The notes under the pieces: model-generated
Database searches by the model: none
Told to the model about the DNA's origin: nothing
What the model saw: only the letters and a program-made list of their open reading frames with translations
Assembly (NCBI GenBank): GCA_029260795.1
Contig: JAJDCO010000097.1
Coordinates: 43,530 to 107,529, forward strand
Direction: 5' to 3'
Source of the DNA: Planctomycetota bacterium
GTDB lineage: Bacteria > Planctomycetota > OFTM77
DNA length: 64,000 nucleotides
Part shown: positions 40,669-49,514 of the stretch, one piece after another
Layout of the letters: each line of letters opens with the position of its first letter
Position numbering within the stretch: the first letter of the stretch is position 1
Made by a program: the position numbers and the translations under genes

Positions 40669-43600
40669 TTACTTGTCGGAGTCGGGAAGGCCCATGCCGG
40701 CGCGATCGGGCGAGGGCGGCCTGGGTGCCGGTTTGTAGGGCGACTTCTCGAGCTCCTCGAGCATGTGCGTGATCGCGGTCTCGAGCTGAGGATCACCGCC
40801 GTCGACCATCTTGGCCGGATCGTCGAGAACGTCGATGTCGGGTTCGACACCATGGCCCTCGATGCCCCAGGTGCCGTCCGTCTCGTAGAAACCGAATGTC
40901 GGCACCGAGAGGAAGGCACCGTCGATGGGGGTCGGGTTGCCCGAGAGACCGATCAGACCGCCCCAGGTGCGTCGACCGATCAGCTTGCCCAAGCCGTACC
41001 ACCGGAAGTAGTGCGGGAAGGCGTCTCCGCCCGAGCCGGACTTGCCGTTGATGAGCATGCACTTGGGACCCTGATGGGAGTCTGGCGGCCAAGGCATCGT
41101 CGCCCCGTCGCGGCGGGCCCAGTAGTTCGTGCGCGGCCGATTCAGGATCTCGATGAAGCGGGTCGGAATCTGACCTCCGGCATTCCAACGCTCGTCGACG
41201 ATGAGCGCTTGCTTGCCGATCTGGCCATAGAACTGACGAACCAGGTTGTTCTGTCCGTTCACACCCGTGTCGGGAACGTGGATGTATCCCACGCGTCCAC
41301 CGGTCTTCTCCTCGACGGTGCGACGATTCTTCTCCACCCACGAGCGGTATCGAAGCGCTGCCTCGCTGCCGATCGGCTTCATGTGAATCTCACGCGCCGC
41401 CTCGGTGATCTTCGGCTCCTTGCTGACGGTCAGCGTGACTGTCTTGCCAGCCAAACCCTGCAGCGAGGCCCAAGGATCCCGGCTCGGGTCGAGGGGTTGA
41501 CCGTTGATGGCGAGGAGGTAGTCGCCGGCGGCGACGTCGAGACCGGGCTGCGACAAGGGACCACGGGCATCGACGTCCCACGGTCCACCGCCGAGGATCT
41601 CGTCGATCCGGTAGGCACCTTGGTCGACCGAGAGATCGACGCCGAGGAGGCCGACATTGACGTTCGGACCTTGCTCGATATCGCCCCCGCCGTAGTAGGC
41701 GTGACCGGCGTTGAGCTCGGAGATCAGCTCCGCGATCACATAGCCGACGTCCTCGCGGCTGGCGCAGTCGGGGAGCATCTTCGCGTAGCGCACGCGCTCA
41801 CGCTCCCAGTCGACGCCGTGCAACGCGGGGTCGTAGAAGAAGTCGCGCTGAAGTCTCCACGACTCGTGGAAGATCTGCGCCCACTCCTCCCGCGGATCGA
41901 TCGAAGTGTTCATGCCGCTGATGGGCACGTTCTTACCGGTACTGCCCGCGCTGGCCGCGTGGATCGCCGCACCGTTGCCCCGTTGGACCAACAGCTGCTT
42001 GCCATCCGCCGAGATCGCGAAGCCGGCACTTCCGGTGGCGATGTCTTTCTCGGACTTCTTGTCGGCGTGGATGTCGTAGATCTGGATCTTGGGCGCCGCG
42101 TTCTTTTGTCCCTGATGAGGCACCCGGCTGTAGATGAGGGCGCCCGCATGGTTGACGGCCAGGGTCCCGAAGTTGCCGGAGGCCACCGGAATACGAATCG
42201 CCCGCGCCTCGAATCCTTCGAGGTCGATGCGGATCGGGTCGATCTCCTTCTTGGCCTTGGCCGTCTTTTTGGCCGGCTCGTCGTCCGACTTGCCCGCCGT
42301 CGGCTTCGCTTCCGGAACCGAGGTCCGAGTCAGCTCGAAGGTGGCACCGAGCCCCAGCAGCACCAGCGTCGCCTTGCCCGTCATCTTGTTGCCGCGGACG
42401 GTAGCCACGACCTCCCAGACCATGCCGTCCGGGTCGACCATCTCCGCGTTCAGCTTGCCGGTGGTGCGATCGAACGTGCCGGACGTGATCTCTCCGGGGC
42501 CACTGTCGAGCGACGCCGTCCCCGACACCGACCCGTTGGCGTCGATCGTGAGCTGCATGACCACCGGGATCGTGCCCCGAGGATCGAGCTCGACCGGGAC
42601 CTCGACGTTCCCTTCCCAGGTGCCCGAGAGCCCGTCATCAATCGGCTCGACCGGGGACTCTTCTTTCTTCTCCTCGTCGGTCTCGGGCTCCTTCGCCTCG
42701 TCTTCGCTCGCCTTCTCTTCCTCCCAAGTCTCCTCGTCGACCTCGGGAATCCAGGGTGACTTGATGTCGTTGCGCAGTGGCACGGCCAGCAGGACCGCGG
42801 TACCCGGATAGACGAAGCCGAGGTCGAGATCGCCGTAGACCGGGTTGTCGAAGGCCCGGTTGCTGCCGAAGTAGAGCCACTCACCCTTGCGATCGAACAC
42901 GGGGTTGGTGTCGTTGAACAGATCACTCGTGACCTGATGCCGCTCCTTGTTCTCGACGTCGTAGAGAATGACCGAGCTGCCGGTAAAGGCCGCTTGGCCC
43001 GAGATGGCGTAGGTCAGCCATCGAGAGTCCGATGACCAGTTGACGGCGACTTGTTGGAACGCCATCGGGTCGGTGTCGAACACCGTCGACTCCCCACTCT
43101 CGAAAGAGTAGAGGTACAGGTTGCCGGCCTTGTCCGTGTAGGTCAGCTTCTCCGAGTCTGGCGCCCAGGTCGGGCTGTAGTAGTAGGTGCGGCTGTCGCT
43201 CGTGAGCTGGCGCGTCTCGCCGCGGCCATCGGACTGCGTGACGTAGAGCTCATACTCTCCGGTCGCATCCGAGAAGTACGCGATCCAACGCCCGTCCGGG
43301 CTCCAAGAGGGGTCGCGCTCGGCGACTCCGCTCGTCGCCGTCAGGTTGCGCGGCAGCCCGTTCTCGGCGGGCAGCGTCCAGATGTCACCCCGAGCTTCGA
43401 CGACCACGCGCTTGCCGGTCGAGGAGATGTCCCCACCCTGGACGAACTTGCTGACATCCACGGTGTGAGGACGAATCTGAGGGCGATCGCCCGGGATCCG
43501 GATATCGACCGGCGTCGACACGCGGCTTCGCAGATCCACGCGATAGAGGTCCGAGCCGTTCTGGAACACGATCTCGCCTTCACCGTTGACGCCCGGGCCC

Positions 43601-44397
43601 ATCGAAGGCCACTGCACGTCGTATTCGGAGAACTCCGTGAGCTGCGTCCGCTCACCGCTGCCGACATGGTACGACCAAAGGTTCAGGCGATAGTGAGGAC
43701 CGGCGTCGGACAGGTAGTACACCCGGTCGCCGTGCCACATCGGCTGCGTGTCGGTACCTTCCCAGCTCGTCAGCTGCCGGGAGATGTGGTCCTCGAGGTG
43801 AAACAGCCAAATGTCATTGGCATCGCCGCCGCGGTACCGCTTCCAGGTCGCGGTGTCGCGGTTGTGGGGCGTGTAGGCCAACCAGGCCCCGTCTGCACTC
43901 AGGGCACCAGCTGCGCCGTAGGGCACGGGCAAAGGCTCGGGCAAGCCACCGGTGGCCTTCACCTGAAAGAGCCGAGGTGCTCGCCGATCGAATGAGAATC
44001 CGTCCGTGGAGAAGAGCAGAGACTGACCGTCAGGTGTCCAATCGCAGAGGAGCTCTGCCGACGGGTGGTGCGTGACTCGATAGGCGATGCCGCCGCGCGT
44101 CGGGACCGTGTACAGGTCGGGGTTGCCTTCGTAGTTGCCCAAGAATGCGATGGTCGATCCATCGGGGCTGAAGCGCGGAAACGCCTCGCGGCCAGTCGGG
44201 CTCGCCAGCGGCTGCGCCAGCCCGCCTTCACGCGGTGCCAGCCACAGATCGTTGGCATAGACGAAGACGATGTGGGTCGCGCTCACGTCGGGGTAGCGCA
44301 GCATCCCGGCGTCGGGGCTCACGTCGTCCCCACCAGCTGCCAGCGTCGTGGGGAGCGTCGCGAGCATCAGTGCCCGAGCGACAGACCGGAACCTCAT
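40669..44397 (-). CDS. Tricorn-like S41 peptidase with β-propellers and PDZ
   Basis: 1242 residues. Signal peptide (ALMLATLPTTLAAG) and then two TolB/Tricorn β-propeller regions with repeats such as FSPDGSTIAFLGN, WTPDGQSLLFS, WSPDGRWIAYFS, WAPDSEKLTYT, WSSDSRWLTYA. At residues about 585-705 is an inserted β-rich domain (from SGTWEGNVEV to ATFELTR) between acidic and lysine-rich linkers. A helical cap follows, then PDZ (GDYLLAINGQPLD) and the S41 core VDERWNAGG and INGKSGSGGDAF (nucleophilic serine). Tricorn proteases trim peptides; exported versions like this are usual in Planctomycetota. GGAGGAG directly before the ATG at 44397 decides the start. A terminator hairpin follows. Confidence 0.92.
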   Translation of the reverse strand: MRFRSVARALMLATLPTTLAAGGDDVSPDAGMLRYPDVSATHIVFVYANDLWLAPREGGLAQPLASPTGREAFPRFSPDGSTIAFLGNYEGNPDLYTVPTRGGIAYRVTHHPSAELLCDWTPDGQSLLFSTDGFSFDRRAPRLFQVKATGGLPEPLPVPYGAAGALSADGAWLAYTPHNRDTATWKRYRGGDANDIWLFHLEDHISRQLTSWEGTDTQPMWHGDRVYYLSDAGPHYRLNLWSYHVGSGERTQLTEFSEYDVQWPSMGPGVNGEGEIVFQNGSDLYRVDLRSRVSTPVDIRIPGDRPQIRPHTVDVSKFVQGGDISSTGKRVVVEARGDIWTLPAENGLPRNLTATSGVAERDPSWSPDGRWIAYFSDATGEYELYVTQSDGRGETRQLTSDSRTYYYSPTWAPDSEKLTYTDKAGNLYLYSFESGESTVFDTDPMAFQQVAVNWSSDSRWLTYAISGQAAFTGSSVILYDVENKERHQVTSDLFNDTNPVFDRKGEWLYFGSNRAFDNPVYGDLDLGFVYPGTAVLLAVPLRNDIKSPWIPEVDEETWEEEKASEDEAKEPETDEEKKEESPVEPIDDGLSGTWEGNVEVPVELDPRGTIPVVMQLTIDANGSVSGTASLDSGPGEITSGTFDRTTGKLNAEMVDPDGMVWEVVATVRGNKMTGKATLVLLGLGATFELTRTSVPEAKPTAGKSDDEPAKKTAKAKKEIDPIRIDLEGFEARAIRIPVASGNFGTLAVNHAGALIYSRVPHQGQKNAAPKIQIYDIHADKKSEKDIATGSAGFAISADGKQLLVQRGNGAAIHAASAGSTGKNVPISGMNTSIDPREEWAQIFHESWRLQRDFFYDPALHGVDWERERVRYAKMLPDCASREDVGYVIAELISELNAGHAYYGGGDIEQGPNVNVGLLGVDLSVDQGAYRIDEILGGGPWDVDARGPLSQPGLDVAAGDYLLAINGQPLDPSRDPWASLQGLAGKTVTLTVSKEPKITEAAREIHMKPIGSEAALRYRSWVEKNRRTVEEKTGGRVGYIHVPDTGVNGQNNLVRQFYGQIGKQALIVDERWNAGGQIPTRFIEILNRPRTNYWARRDGATMPWPPDSHQGPKCMLINGKSGSGGDAFPHYFRWYGLGKLIGRRTWGGLIGLSGNPTPIDGAFLSVPTFGFYETDGTWGIEGHGVEPDIDVLDDPAKMVDGGDPQLETAITHMLEELEKSPYKPAPRPPSPDRAGMGLPDSDK

Positions 44398-44614
44398 GGC
44401 TTTCTCCTCCGAATCGGATGTCGAGTACAGGGCCAGTATCTCTGTGCACAGATGTTTCGGTACCTCTGCCCACACCGAGTCTTTCTCCCACAACGGCGGA
44501 GCACGCGCCACAGTTCCCATCGAGCCCTGCGAGGTCTTTCTGGATACGTCTGCGACGCAGCGCGAGAATGCGTTCGCCAGGCCGCCCTCTCTGTCAATCC
44601 TGGAGCCCGAGCCC

Positions 44615-44956
44615 ATGCTGCGTTGGATCTTCGTGGCCTGTCTGCTCGCCGGTGCCGCCGGCTGCCAGTCCACGACCGAGAAGAGTGAGACCGATCGGCC
44701 GGACACCGACTCGGTCGTGCTCGCTGGCGAAGGCATGCCCGTGGTCGAGGGCCCCGTCAGCCTCGGCGAGCGTCAGAAGGTTGCCAAGGTCTGCATGACC
44801 CGGCTCGCCCTCGAGCCCATGCCCTCTTTGGTCGACGAGCTCGACGATCGAGTCAACCTGGCTTGCCGAGCTTGGAGGGCGGACTCCCTGCGAGCGTTGC
44901 TTCCTCTGAGGCAGGCTTCAGCCTGGTGGGACTTCGTTCCCATCGCGAAGGTCTGA
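44615..44956 (+). CDS. Small lipoprotein, unknown; 3' end formed by repeat DNA
   Basis: 113 residues. Lipoprotein signal FVACLLAGAAGC with C21, then an acidic, D/T-rich stretch and a helical middle (RQKVAKVCMTRLALEPMPSLVDELDDRVNLACRAWR). GGAG lies nine bases upstream of the ATG. The last about 20 codons (from near 44900) read through a REP-like element, giving a tail (ASAWWDFVPIAKV) unlikely to be conserved; the original gene may have ended elsewhere. No family recognised. It is divergent from the Tricorn-like gene. Confidence 0.6.
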   Translation: MLRWIFVACLLAGAAGCQSTTEKSETDRPDTDSVVLAGEGMPVVEGPVSLGERQKVAKVCMTRLALEPMPSLVDELDDRVNLACRAWRADSLRALLPLRQASAWWDFVPIAKV

Positions 44957-45030
44957 TCGCATCGAGTCCAGGCTTCTCAGGGCGTGAGACCGAACGGCCC
45001 TCCACCGGACTGATACTCAGTCCGGTGGGG
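44905..45030. repeat. Solo REP-like element related to the RAYT-flanking repeats
   Basis: CAGGC-TTCA-GCCTG (44909-44922), then GTGGGACTTCG, and 80 bases later CGGCCCTCC followed by ACCGGACTGA-TAC-TCAGTCCGGT (from about 45005). The order, the TTCA loop, the GTGGGA after the first hairpin and ACGGCCCTCCA before the second match the units at 28.5-30.3 kb (GTCGGGTGGGA; CGACCCTCCAGCGGACTGAAGTCCGC). The spacing is shorter. It lies between a small lipoprotein gene and the CRTAC1 gene, partly inside the former. Confidence 0.65.
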
Positions 45031-45251
45031 TGTCCACGAGCTGTCGTCTCGTCCGAGGAGCCACGCTCGGTCGACACCACGAGCGGCGTCCCGGTGGTAG
45101 CGGGCTGATGATCGGCCGACGGCTGCGAGGCCAGTCGGACCTCGGGCCATTGCGTTGAGCGTCGATGCTCCTTAGCCTGTGGGCAACGCGATCGCCCTGC
45201 CCCGAGCGATCCTCGAAGAAAGCCTGAACGAACACGGTGAGGTTCTCCACG

Positions 45252-46820
45252 ATGTCATGCTCGATCCGTCCGTTGATCGTCATCGGCTTTTCCGTTGTCT
45301 TCGTCTCGTCACTCGCGGCCCAAGAGCGGCCTTCCTCCATTCGTTTCGTCGACGTCTCGACAGCCTGTGGCATCGAGGCCTATTCCTCGCCCGAGGGCAT
45401 GGGAGCTGGGCTTCTGGCCGCGGACTACGATGGCGATGGCGACGTCGATCTCTTCGCGCCGACCGGCGAGGGGACGCCCGATCAGCTCTATCGCAATCTG
45501 GGTGACGGCACGTTCGAGGAGATTGCCGCGCTCGTCGGCCTCGACTCCGTGCGCCGCCACCGAGCCGCCCTCTTCTTCGACTACGACAACGACGACGACC
45601 TCGACCTGATCATTGGTCATGACGATCAGCCAGCTGACCCGGTGCAGAGCTCGTCGTTTCAGCTCTTCCGTCAGGATTCACCGACGAGCTTCCACGACGT
45701 GACGGCCGAGGCGGGCTTGTTCCGCCAGGCGCGAGCCAGCGGGCTCCTCGCACATCGGTCGGGCTTCGCGGCGGGCGACCTCGACCGCGATGGTGACCTC
45801 GACCTGTACGCGACGATGTGGAACGGCGAGGCGAATCTCTTCCGCAACGAAGGGAACGGAACGTTTGTCGACATCAGCGCGGCGAGCGGGATCGCTCACA
45901 CGTTCCCGGTGACACAATGGCAGCCGATCATCGGAGACTTCGATGGCGACGGCTGGCAGGACATCTTCGTCGCCGTCGACTTCTTCGACAATCTACTCTG
46001 GGTGAATCAGAGGGATGGCACCTTCGTGAATCAGGCGCAGGAGGCGGGCTGCAACCACTCGATGAACGGAATGGGCGCCGCGTGCAACGACATCGATGGT
46101 GACGGGGACCTCGACCTCGCCGTGACCAACATCCATGACTACAAGGGATTCGGTGAGCGGAACCTGATGCTTCTCAATGCTTCGAAGCGCGGCAGCTTTC
46201 GCTTCGGCGACGTGTCGACGGCGGTCGGAGTCGCCGACGGTGGCTGGGGCTGGGGTGTGACGCTCTTCGACGCCGACTGCGATGGTCATGTCGATTGGGC
46301 GTCGACCAATGGCTTCGAGACGGCGCCCTGGATGACCGACACGACGCGATTCTACTTTGGGCGCCCCGATGTTTCGGGTGAGGCCATCGAGGCTTCGAAG
46401 CAGGTCGGCCTGGCCGATCCCGACTGGGGCAGCGCTCTCATCAGCTTCGATCTCGATCGCGACGGTGACCTCGATCTCGGACAGACCTGCATGGGAGGAC
46501 CGCTCCGAGTTCTCGAGAACGTGCCGGCCGCCGGACCGGGAAGAGCTGTGGCTCCTGGAGGCTACTTGGTCGTCCAGCCGAGGCAGGTGCAAGGTAATCG
46601 TCGCGGCATCGGTGCGATCGTGTCGATCCGGATCGGGGGCCGTTGGAGCAGTCGACTGATCACGGCGGGCACGAGCTTTCTGAGTCAAGAGCCGGCCGAA
46701 GCGCACTTCGGTCTCGGGCGAGCTTCCCAGGTCGATCGGGTGCGGGTGCAGTTTCCCGACGGCACGGTCACCAGCTTGACGAATGTGGCGGCGAATCAGA
46801 CCATCAGCGTTTTTCCGTAA
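45252..46820 (+). CDS. CRTAC1-type protein: FG-GAP/VCBS repeats and ASPIC/UnbV domain
   Basis: 522 residues. Signal peptide IVIGFSVVFVSSLAAQ. FG-GAP/VCBS repeats with calcium loops follow: ADYDGDGDVDLF, FDYDNDDDLDLIIG, GDLDRDGDLDLYATM, GDFDGDGWQDIFVA, NDIDGDGDLDLAVT, FDLDRDGDLDLGQ, each D-x-D-x-D-G-x-x-D. The C-terminal ASPIC/UnbV region (RRGIGAIVSIRIGGRW, FLSQEPAEAHFGLG, VDRVRVQFPDGTV) is complete. It is an exported β-propeller, probably for adhesion or binding. GAGG precedes the ATG at 45252. AIM24 follows 45 bases later. Confidence 0.94.
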   Translation: MSCSIRPLIVIGFSVVFVSSLAAQERPSSIRFVDVSTACGIEAYSSPEGMGAGLLAADYDGDGDVDLFAPTGEGTPDQLYRNLGDGTFEEIAALVGLDSVRRHRAALFFDYDNDDDLDLIIGHDDQPADPVQSSSFQLFRQDSPTSFHDVTAEAGLFRQARASGLLAHRSGFAAGDLDRDGDLDLYATMWNGEANLFRNEGNGTFVDISAASGIAHTFPVTQWQPIIGDFDGDGWQDIFVAVDFFDNLLWVNQRDGTFVNQAQEAGCNHSMNGMGAACNDIDGDGDLDLAVTNIHDYKGFGERNLMLLNASKRGSFRFGDVSTAVGVADGGWGWGVTLFDADCDGHVDWASTNGFETAPWMTDTTRFYFGRPDVSGEAIEASKQVGLADPDWGSALISFDLDRDGDLDLGQTCMGGPLRVLENVPAAGPGRAVAPGGYLVVQPRQVQGNRRGIGAIVSIRIGGRWSSRLITAGTSFLSQEPAEAHFGLGRASQVDRVRVQFPDGTVTSLTNVAANQTISVFP

Positions 46821-46865
46821 CCACGACACCGCTCAGGCGATCGACTGAGACGAGGGAGAGCCCAC

Positions 46866-47651
46866 ATGCCGCAGCAATGTGACGAGATCGATTATCGACT
46901 CCTCGGCGACGACCTGCAGGCCGTCATCATCACTCTCGATCCCGAGGAGCAGGTGCTCGCCGAGGCGGGCAGCATGCTGTACATGACCGACGGGATCGAC
47001 ATGCAGACGTCGATGTCGGCCGGTCAGTCGAAGGGCTTCTTGGGCAGCCTGTTCAAGGCGGCGGGGCGCATGCTGACGGGTGAGAGCTTCTTCATTACCA
47101 CGTTCTCGAATGGGGGATCGCAGCGCGCGGACGTCGCGTTCGCGGCACCGTACCCTGGAAAGATCATCGCGGTCGATCTGGCGCAGACGGGGGGGCAGCT
47201 CCTCTGTCAGAAGGACGCCTTCCTGTGCGCGGCCCGCGGAACGCAGCTCAGCGTCGCGTTTCAGAAGAAGCTCGGAGCCGGTCTGTTCGGTGGCGAAGGC
47301 TTCATTCTGCAGCGTCTCGAAGGCGACGGCCTCGCCTTCGTGCATGCAGGAGGCACCGTCATGGAGATGGATCTGGCACCGGGACAGATGCTTCGCCTCG
47401 ACACGGGTTGCCTCGTCGCCTTCAATGCGGGCGTGACCTACGACATCGAGTTCGTCGGGGGGTTCAAGAACGCGCTCTTCGGAGGCGAAGGTCTCTTCCT
47501 CGCCACCCTCCGCGGCCCCGGCCGGGTCTACTTGCAGACTCTGCCATTCAGTCGGCTCGCCGACCGCATCGCGGCCGCCGCGGGTCGCATGGGAAAAAGA
47601 AAAGGCGAAGGCTCGATCCTCGGGGGCGCCTTCCTGGGCGACAACGACTGA
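46866..47651 (+). CDS. TIGR00266/AIM24 family protein
   Basis: 261 residues. Family features: opening IDYRLLGDDLQAVIITLDPEEQVLAEAGSMLYM, GFLGSLFKAAGRMLTGESFFITTF, PGKIIAVDL, FVHAGGTVMEMDLAPGQMLRLDTGCLVAF, and the glycine-rich ending around GGAFLGDND. AIM24 proteins form a double β-prism; the yeast member supports mitochondrial inner membrane organisation, while bacterial roles are not established. No signal peptide. GAGGGAG lies ahead of the ATG. It is convergent with prsW, 24 bases between the stops. Confidence 0.93.
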   Translation: MPQQCDEIDYRLLGDDLQAVIITLDPEEQVLAEAGSMLYMTDGIDMQTSMSAGQSKGFLGSLFKAAGRMLTGESFFITTFSNGGSQRADVAFAAPYPGKIIAVDLAQTGGQLLCQKDAFLCAARGTQLSVAFQKKLGAGLFGGEGFILQRLEGDGLAFVHAGGTVMEMDLAPGQMLRLDTGCLVAFNAGVTYDIEFVGGFKNALFGGEGLFLATLRGPGRVYLQTLPFSRLADRIAAAAGRMGKRKGEGSILGGAFLGDND

Positions 47652-47675
47652 GCACGCGGATCGCGCCACTCCTGG

Positions 47676-48374
47676 TCAGATCTGGGGTCGATCGCTGCGC
47701 CCGTGATACTGGTGAGACTCGGCGCGAGCCCATCGAATCTTCCAGCCGAGGATCACCAAGACGATCGGCAAGACGAAGAGCAACGATATCCACTGCACCC
47801 ATCCCTGAGCGAAGAGGAAGACGTCGTAGCATCCGTGAAAGAGCACCGCGACGCCGAAGCCAGCCAGGATGATCCAGCCCGGACGGGATGACGTGAACTT
47901 GGCGCGGCCCAAGAAGAATCCCATCGAGCCCGTGAAGGCGACGTGCCCGAGCGTAGCCGTGAAGCCGCGCTGCACGACCACCATCGTCGATTCGGTCGCC
48001 ATCAGGTACACGACGTTCTCGATCGAGGCAAAGCCGAGCGCAGCGGCGACCCCGTAGATGATGCCATCGAGCGGCTCGTCGAACTCGTGATGAAAGTACG
48101 CGCCGAAAAACAGGGCCAGGAACTTCACGCCCTCTTCCATCAACGCGGTGACGACGAAGGCGTCCACCGTCCACGCCCACCACCCGTCGTGGTCTGGAAT
48201 GATCTGCTGCCAGGCGCCCCGGAGGAGGAGCACCGGGACGGTCGCGAGACAGCCGAGGCCAAAGACCGCCAAGAGCATGTGCCGTGGCTCGGGCTCGAGA
48301 TCGTCCTTGTGACGGAAGTACGCCAACCAGAACAGCCCCGGCGCAAAGCCGATCAAGATCGTCGGTAGCAGCAT
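47676..48374 (-). CDS. PrsW-family intramembrane metalloprotease
   Basis: 232 residues, eight or so hydrophobic segments. PrsW motifs: MEEGVKFLALFFG (E80-E81), DEPLDGIIYGVAAALGFASIENVVYL, and HVAFTGSMGFFLGRAK, FHGCYDVFLF with the later histidines. The family cleaves anti-sigma factors within the membrane (as for RsiW in Bacillus), but no substrate gene is beside it; two ECF sigma genes elsewhere in the window are not linked to it. ATG at 48374 begins the first membrane helix; a longer frame to 48476 lacks a Shine-Dalgarno and hydrophobic start. Confidence 0.9.
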   Translation of the reverse strand: MLLPTILIGFAPGLFWLAYFRHKDDLEPEPRHMLLAVFGLGCLATVPVLLLRGAWQQIIPDHDGWWAWTVDAFVVTALMEEGVKFLALFFGAYFHHEFDEPLDGIIYGVAAALGFASIENVVYLMATESTMVVVQRGFTATLGHVAFTGSMGFFLGRAKFTSSRPGWIILAGFGVAVLFHGCYDVFLFAQGWVQWISLLFVLPIVLVILGWKIRWARAESHQYHGRSDRPQI

Positions 48375-48536
48375 CGTGTTCTCAGGCCACGCCCGAGTAG
48401 GGGCGCATGCGGAGCTCGTCGGGTAGAAGTGCTCCCGCTGAGCGCCTCTAACGAGTCTCGTCGGCCGTCGTGGCACCGATGTTGAGCGCGGGGTGAGGCT
48501 CGGAAGGATGCAAGGCCTGCGGAGCCTCCGCTGCCT

Positions 48537-49514
48537 TTAGAGGCTCTGTCGGCGGCAGAGCTCCGCCTCGGCCGCGATGAAGCCGAAGGCCGGCCAGTAG
48601 CGGCCCATCGTTACCTTCTTCATCAGATCCAGTGCCCGGTCGGTCTCTCCCTCCGTCAGGAGAAACTCCGCGACGCCGTAGCCGTAGGTCGCGATGGCCA
48701 CGTCGTCGTCGCCAGCCCCGAGCAGCTCGGCGGGAGCGAGCTCGCCAGCATACATCTTGAGCCGGTCGCGGTAGGCCTCGTTCTCGAGGATCTCACGGTC
48801 GCTCATCGTGGTGAGAAACTCTCGTGCTTCGTCGAAGCGACCCTGCCGGCGGAGAGTCATCACGAGCCAGTCGCCGGTCGCGACCCACATGTCGTCGCTG
48901 TAGTCCGCGAACTCGAGGCAGTCTCGATAGCAACGCTCCGCCTCTGCAAAGTCGCCCTTCAAGAACCATGCGAGGCCCAGGTGGTAGCCGATGTTGGACT
49001 TCAGAGTCGAGGTCGGGATGCCGGCCGCGTTGGGCTGCCCATCCGGCTCGACCTTGTCCGGATGCGGCGCCGCCAGGCCCTTCGCGTACTCGAGATCGGC
49101 GATGGCGAGGTCCAGCTCTCGAATGGAGACATACCGGTGGCCGCGGTGGCGGTAGGGCCGCGGGTCGTCGGGATCCAGCTCGATGGCGCGCGTGAAAGCG
49201 GCAATCGCTTCGCGGTATCTCCACAGGTATCCCAGCCGGCGGCCGACCCAGATCTGGGCATCGACGGAGTTCGGCGTCGTCCGAAGTCTCTCTTGTGCCT
49301 GGGCGAGGTCCGCTTGAAACTCGGCCCGCTGCTCGTCGCTGAATCGTGGCGGCGGTAGGGGCTTCCCGCAAGCCGAACGGATCGGGGTTGCCGGATCGGT
49401 GATCGCGGGCGCCGGCGGCGTCGGCCCCGCCGGGGCTCGGCATTGAACGAGCGCGAGCGTGATCAGCAGCAGCGCTCCAGCGCTCGTCGTCGAGATCGTC
49501 TTCGATGAGCTCAT
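48537..49514 (-). CDS. TPR-containing exported protein
   Basis: 325 residues. The N-terminal signal GALLLITLALVQC could be a lipoprotein signal with an atypical lipobox (LVQC, C25). A proline-rich linker leads to TPR-like repeats: 'IWVGRRLGYLWRYREAIAAFTRAIELDPDDPRPYRHRGHRYVSI', 'LGLAWFLKGDFAEAERCYRDCLEFADYSD', 'LVMTLRRQGRFDEAREFLTTM' and a fourth near 'FLLTEGETDRALDLMKKV'. TPRs bind proteins; no catalytic motif. Its ATG overlaps the stop of the malic enzyme gene (ATGA), so translation is coupled, an odd pairing of a cytoplasmic enzyme with an exported protein. Confidence 0.88.
   Translation of the reverse strand: MSSSKTISTTSAGALLLITLALVQCRAPAGPTPPAPAITDPATPIRSACGKPLPPPRFSDEQRAEFQADLAQAQERLRTTPNSVDAQIWVGRRLGYLWRYREAIAAFTRAIELDPDDPRPYRHRGHRYVSIRELDLAIADLEYAKGLAAPHPDKVEPDGQPNAAGIPTSTLKSNIGYHLGLAWFLKGDFAEAERCYRDCLEFADYSDDMWVATGDWLVMTLRRQGRFDEAREFLTTMSDREILENEAYRDRLKMYAGELAPAELLGAGDDDVAIATYGYGVAEFLLTEGETDRALDLMKKVTMGRYWPAFGFIAAEAELCRRQSL

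Noticed and set aside
44398..44736. A longer start for the Tricorn-like gene
   Set aside because: The ATG at 44397 has GGAGGAG just upstream and begins a signal peptide; the extra residues overlap the divergent lipoprotein gene.
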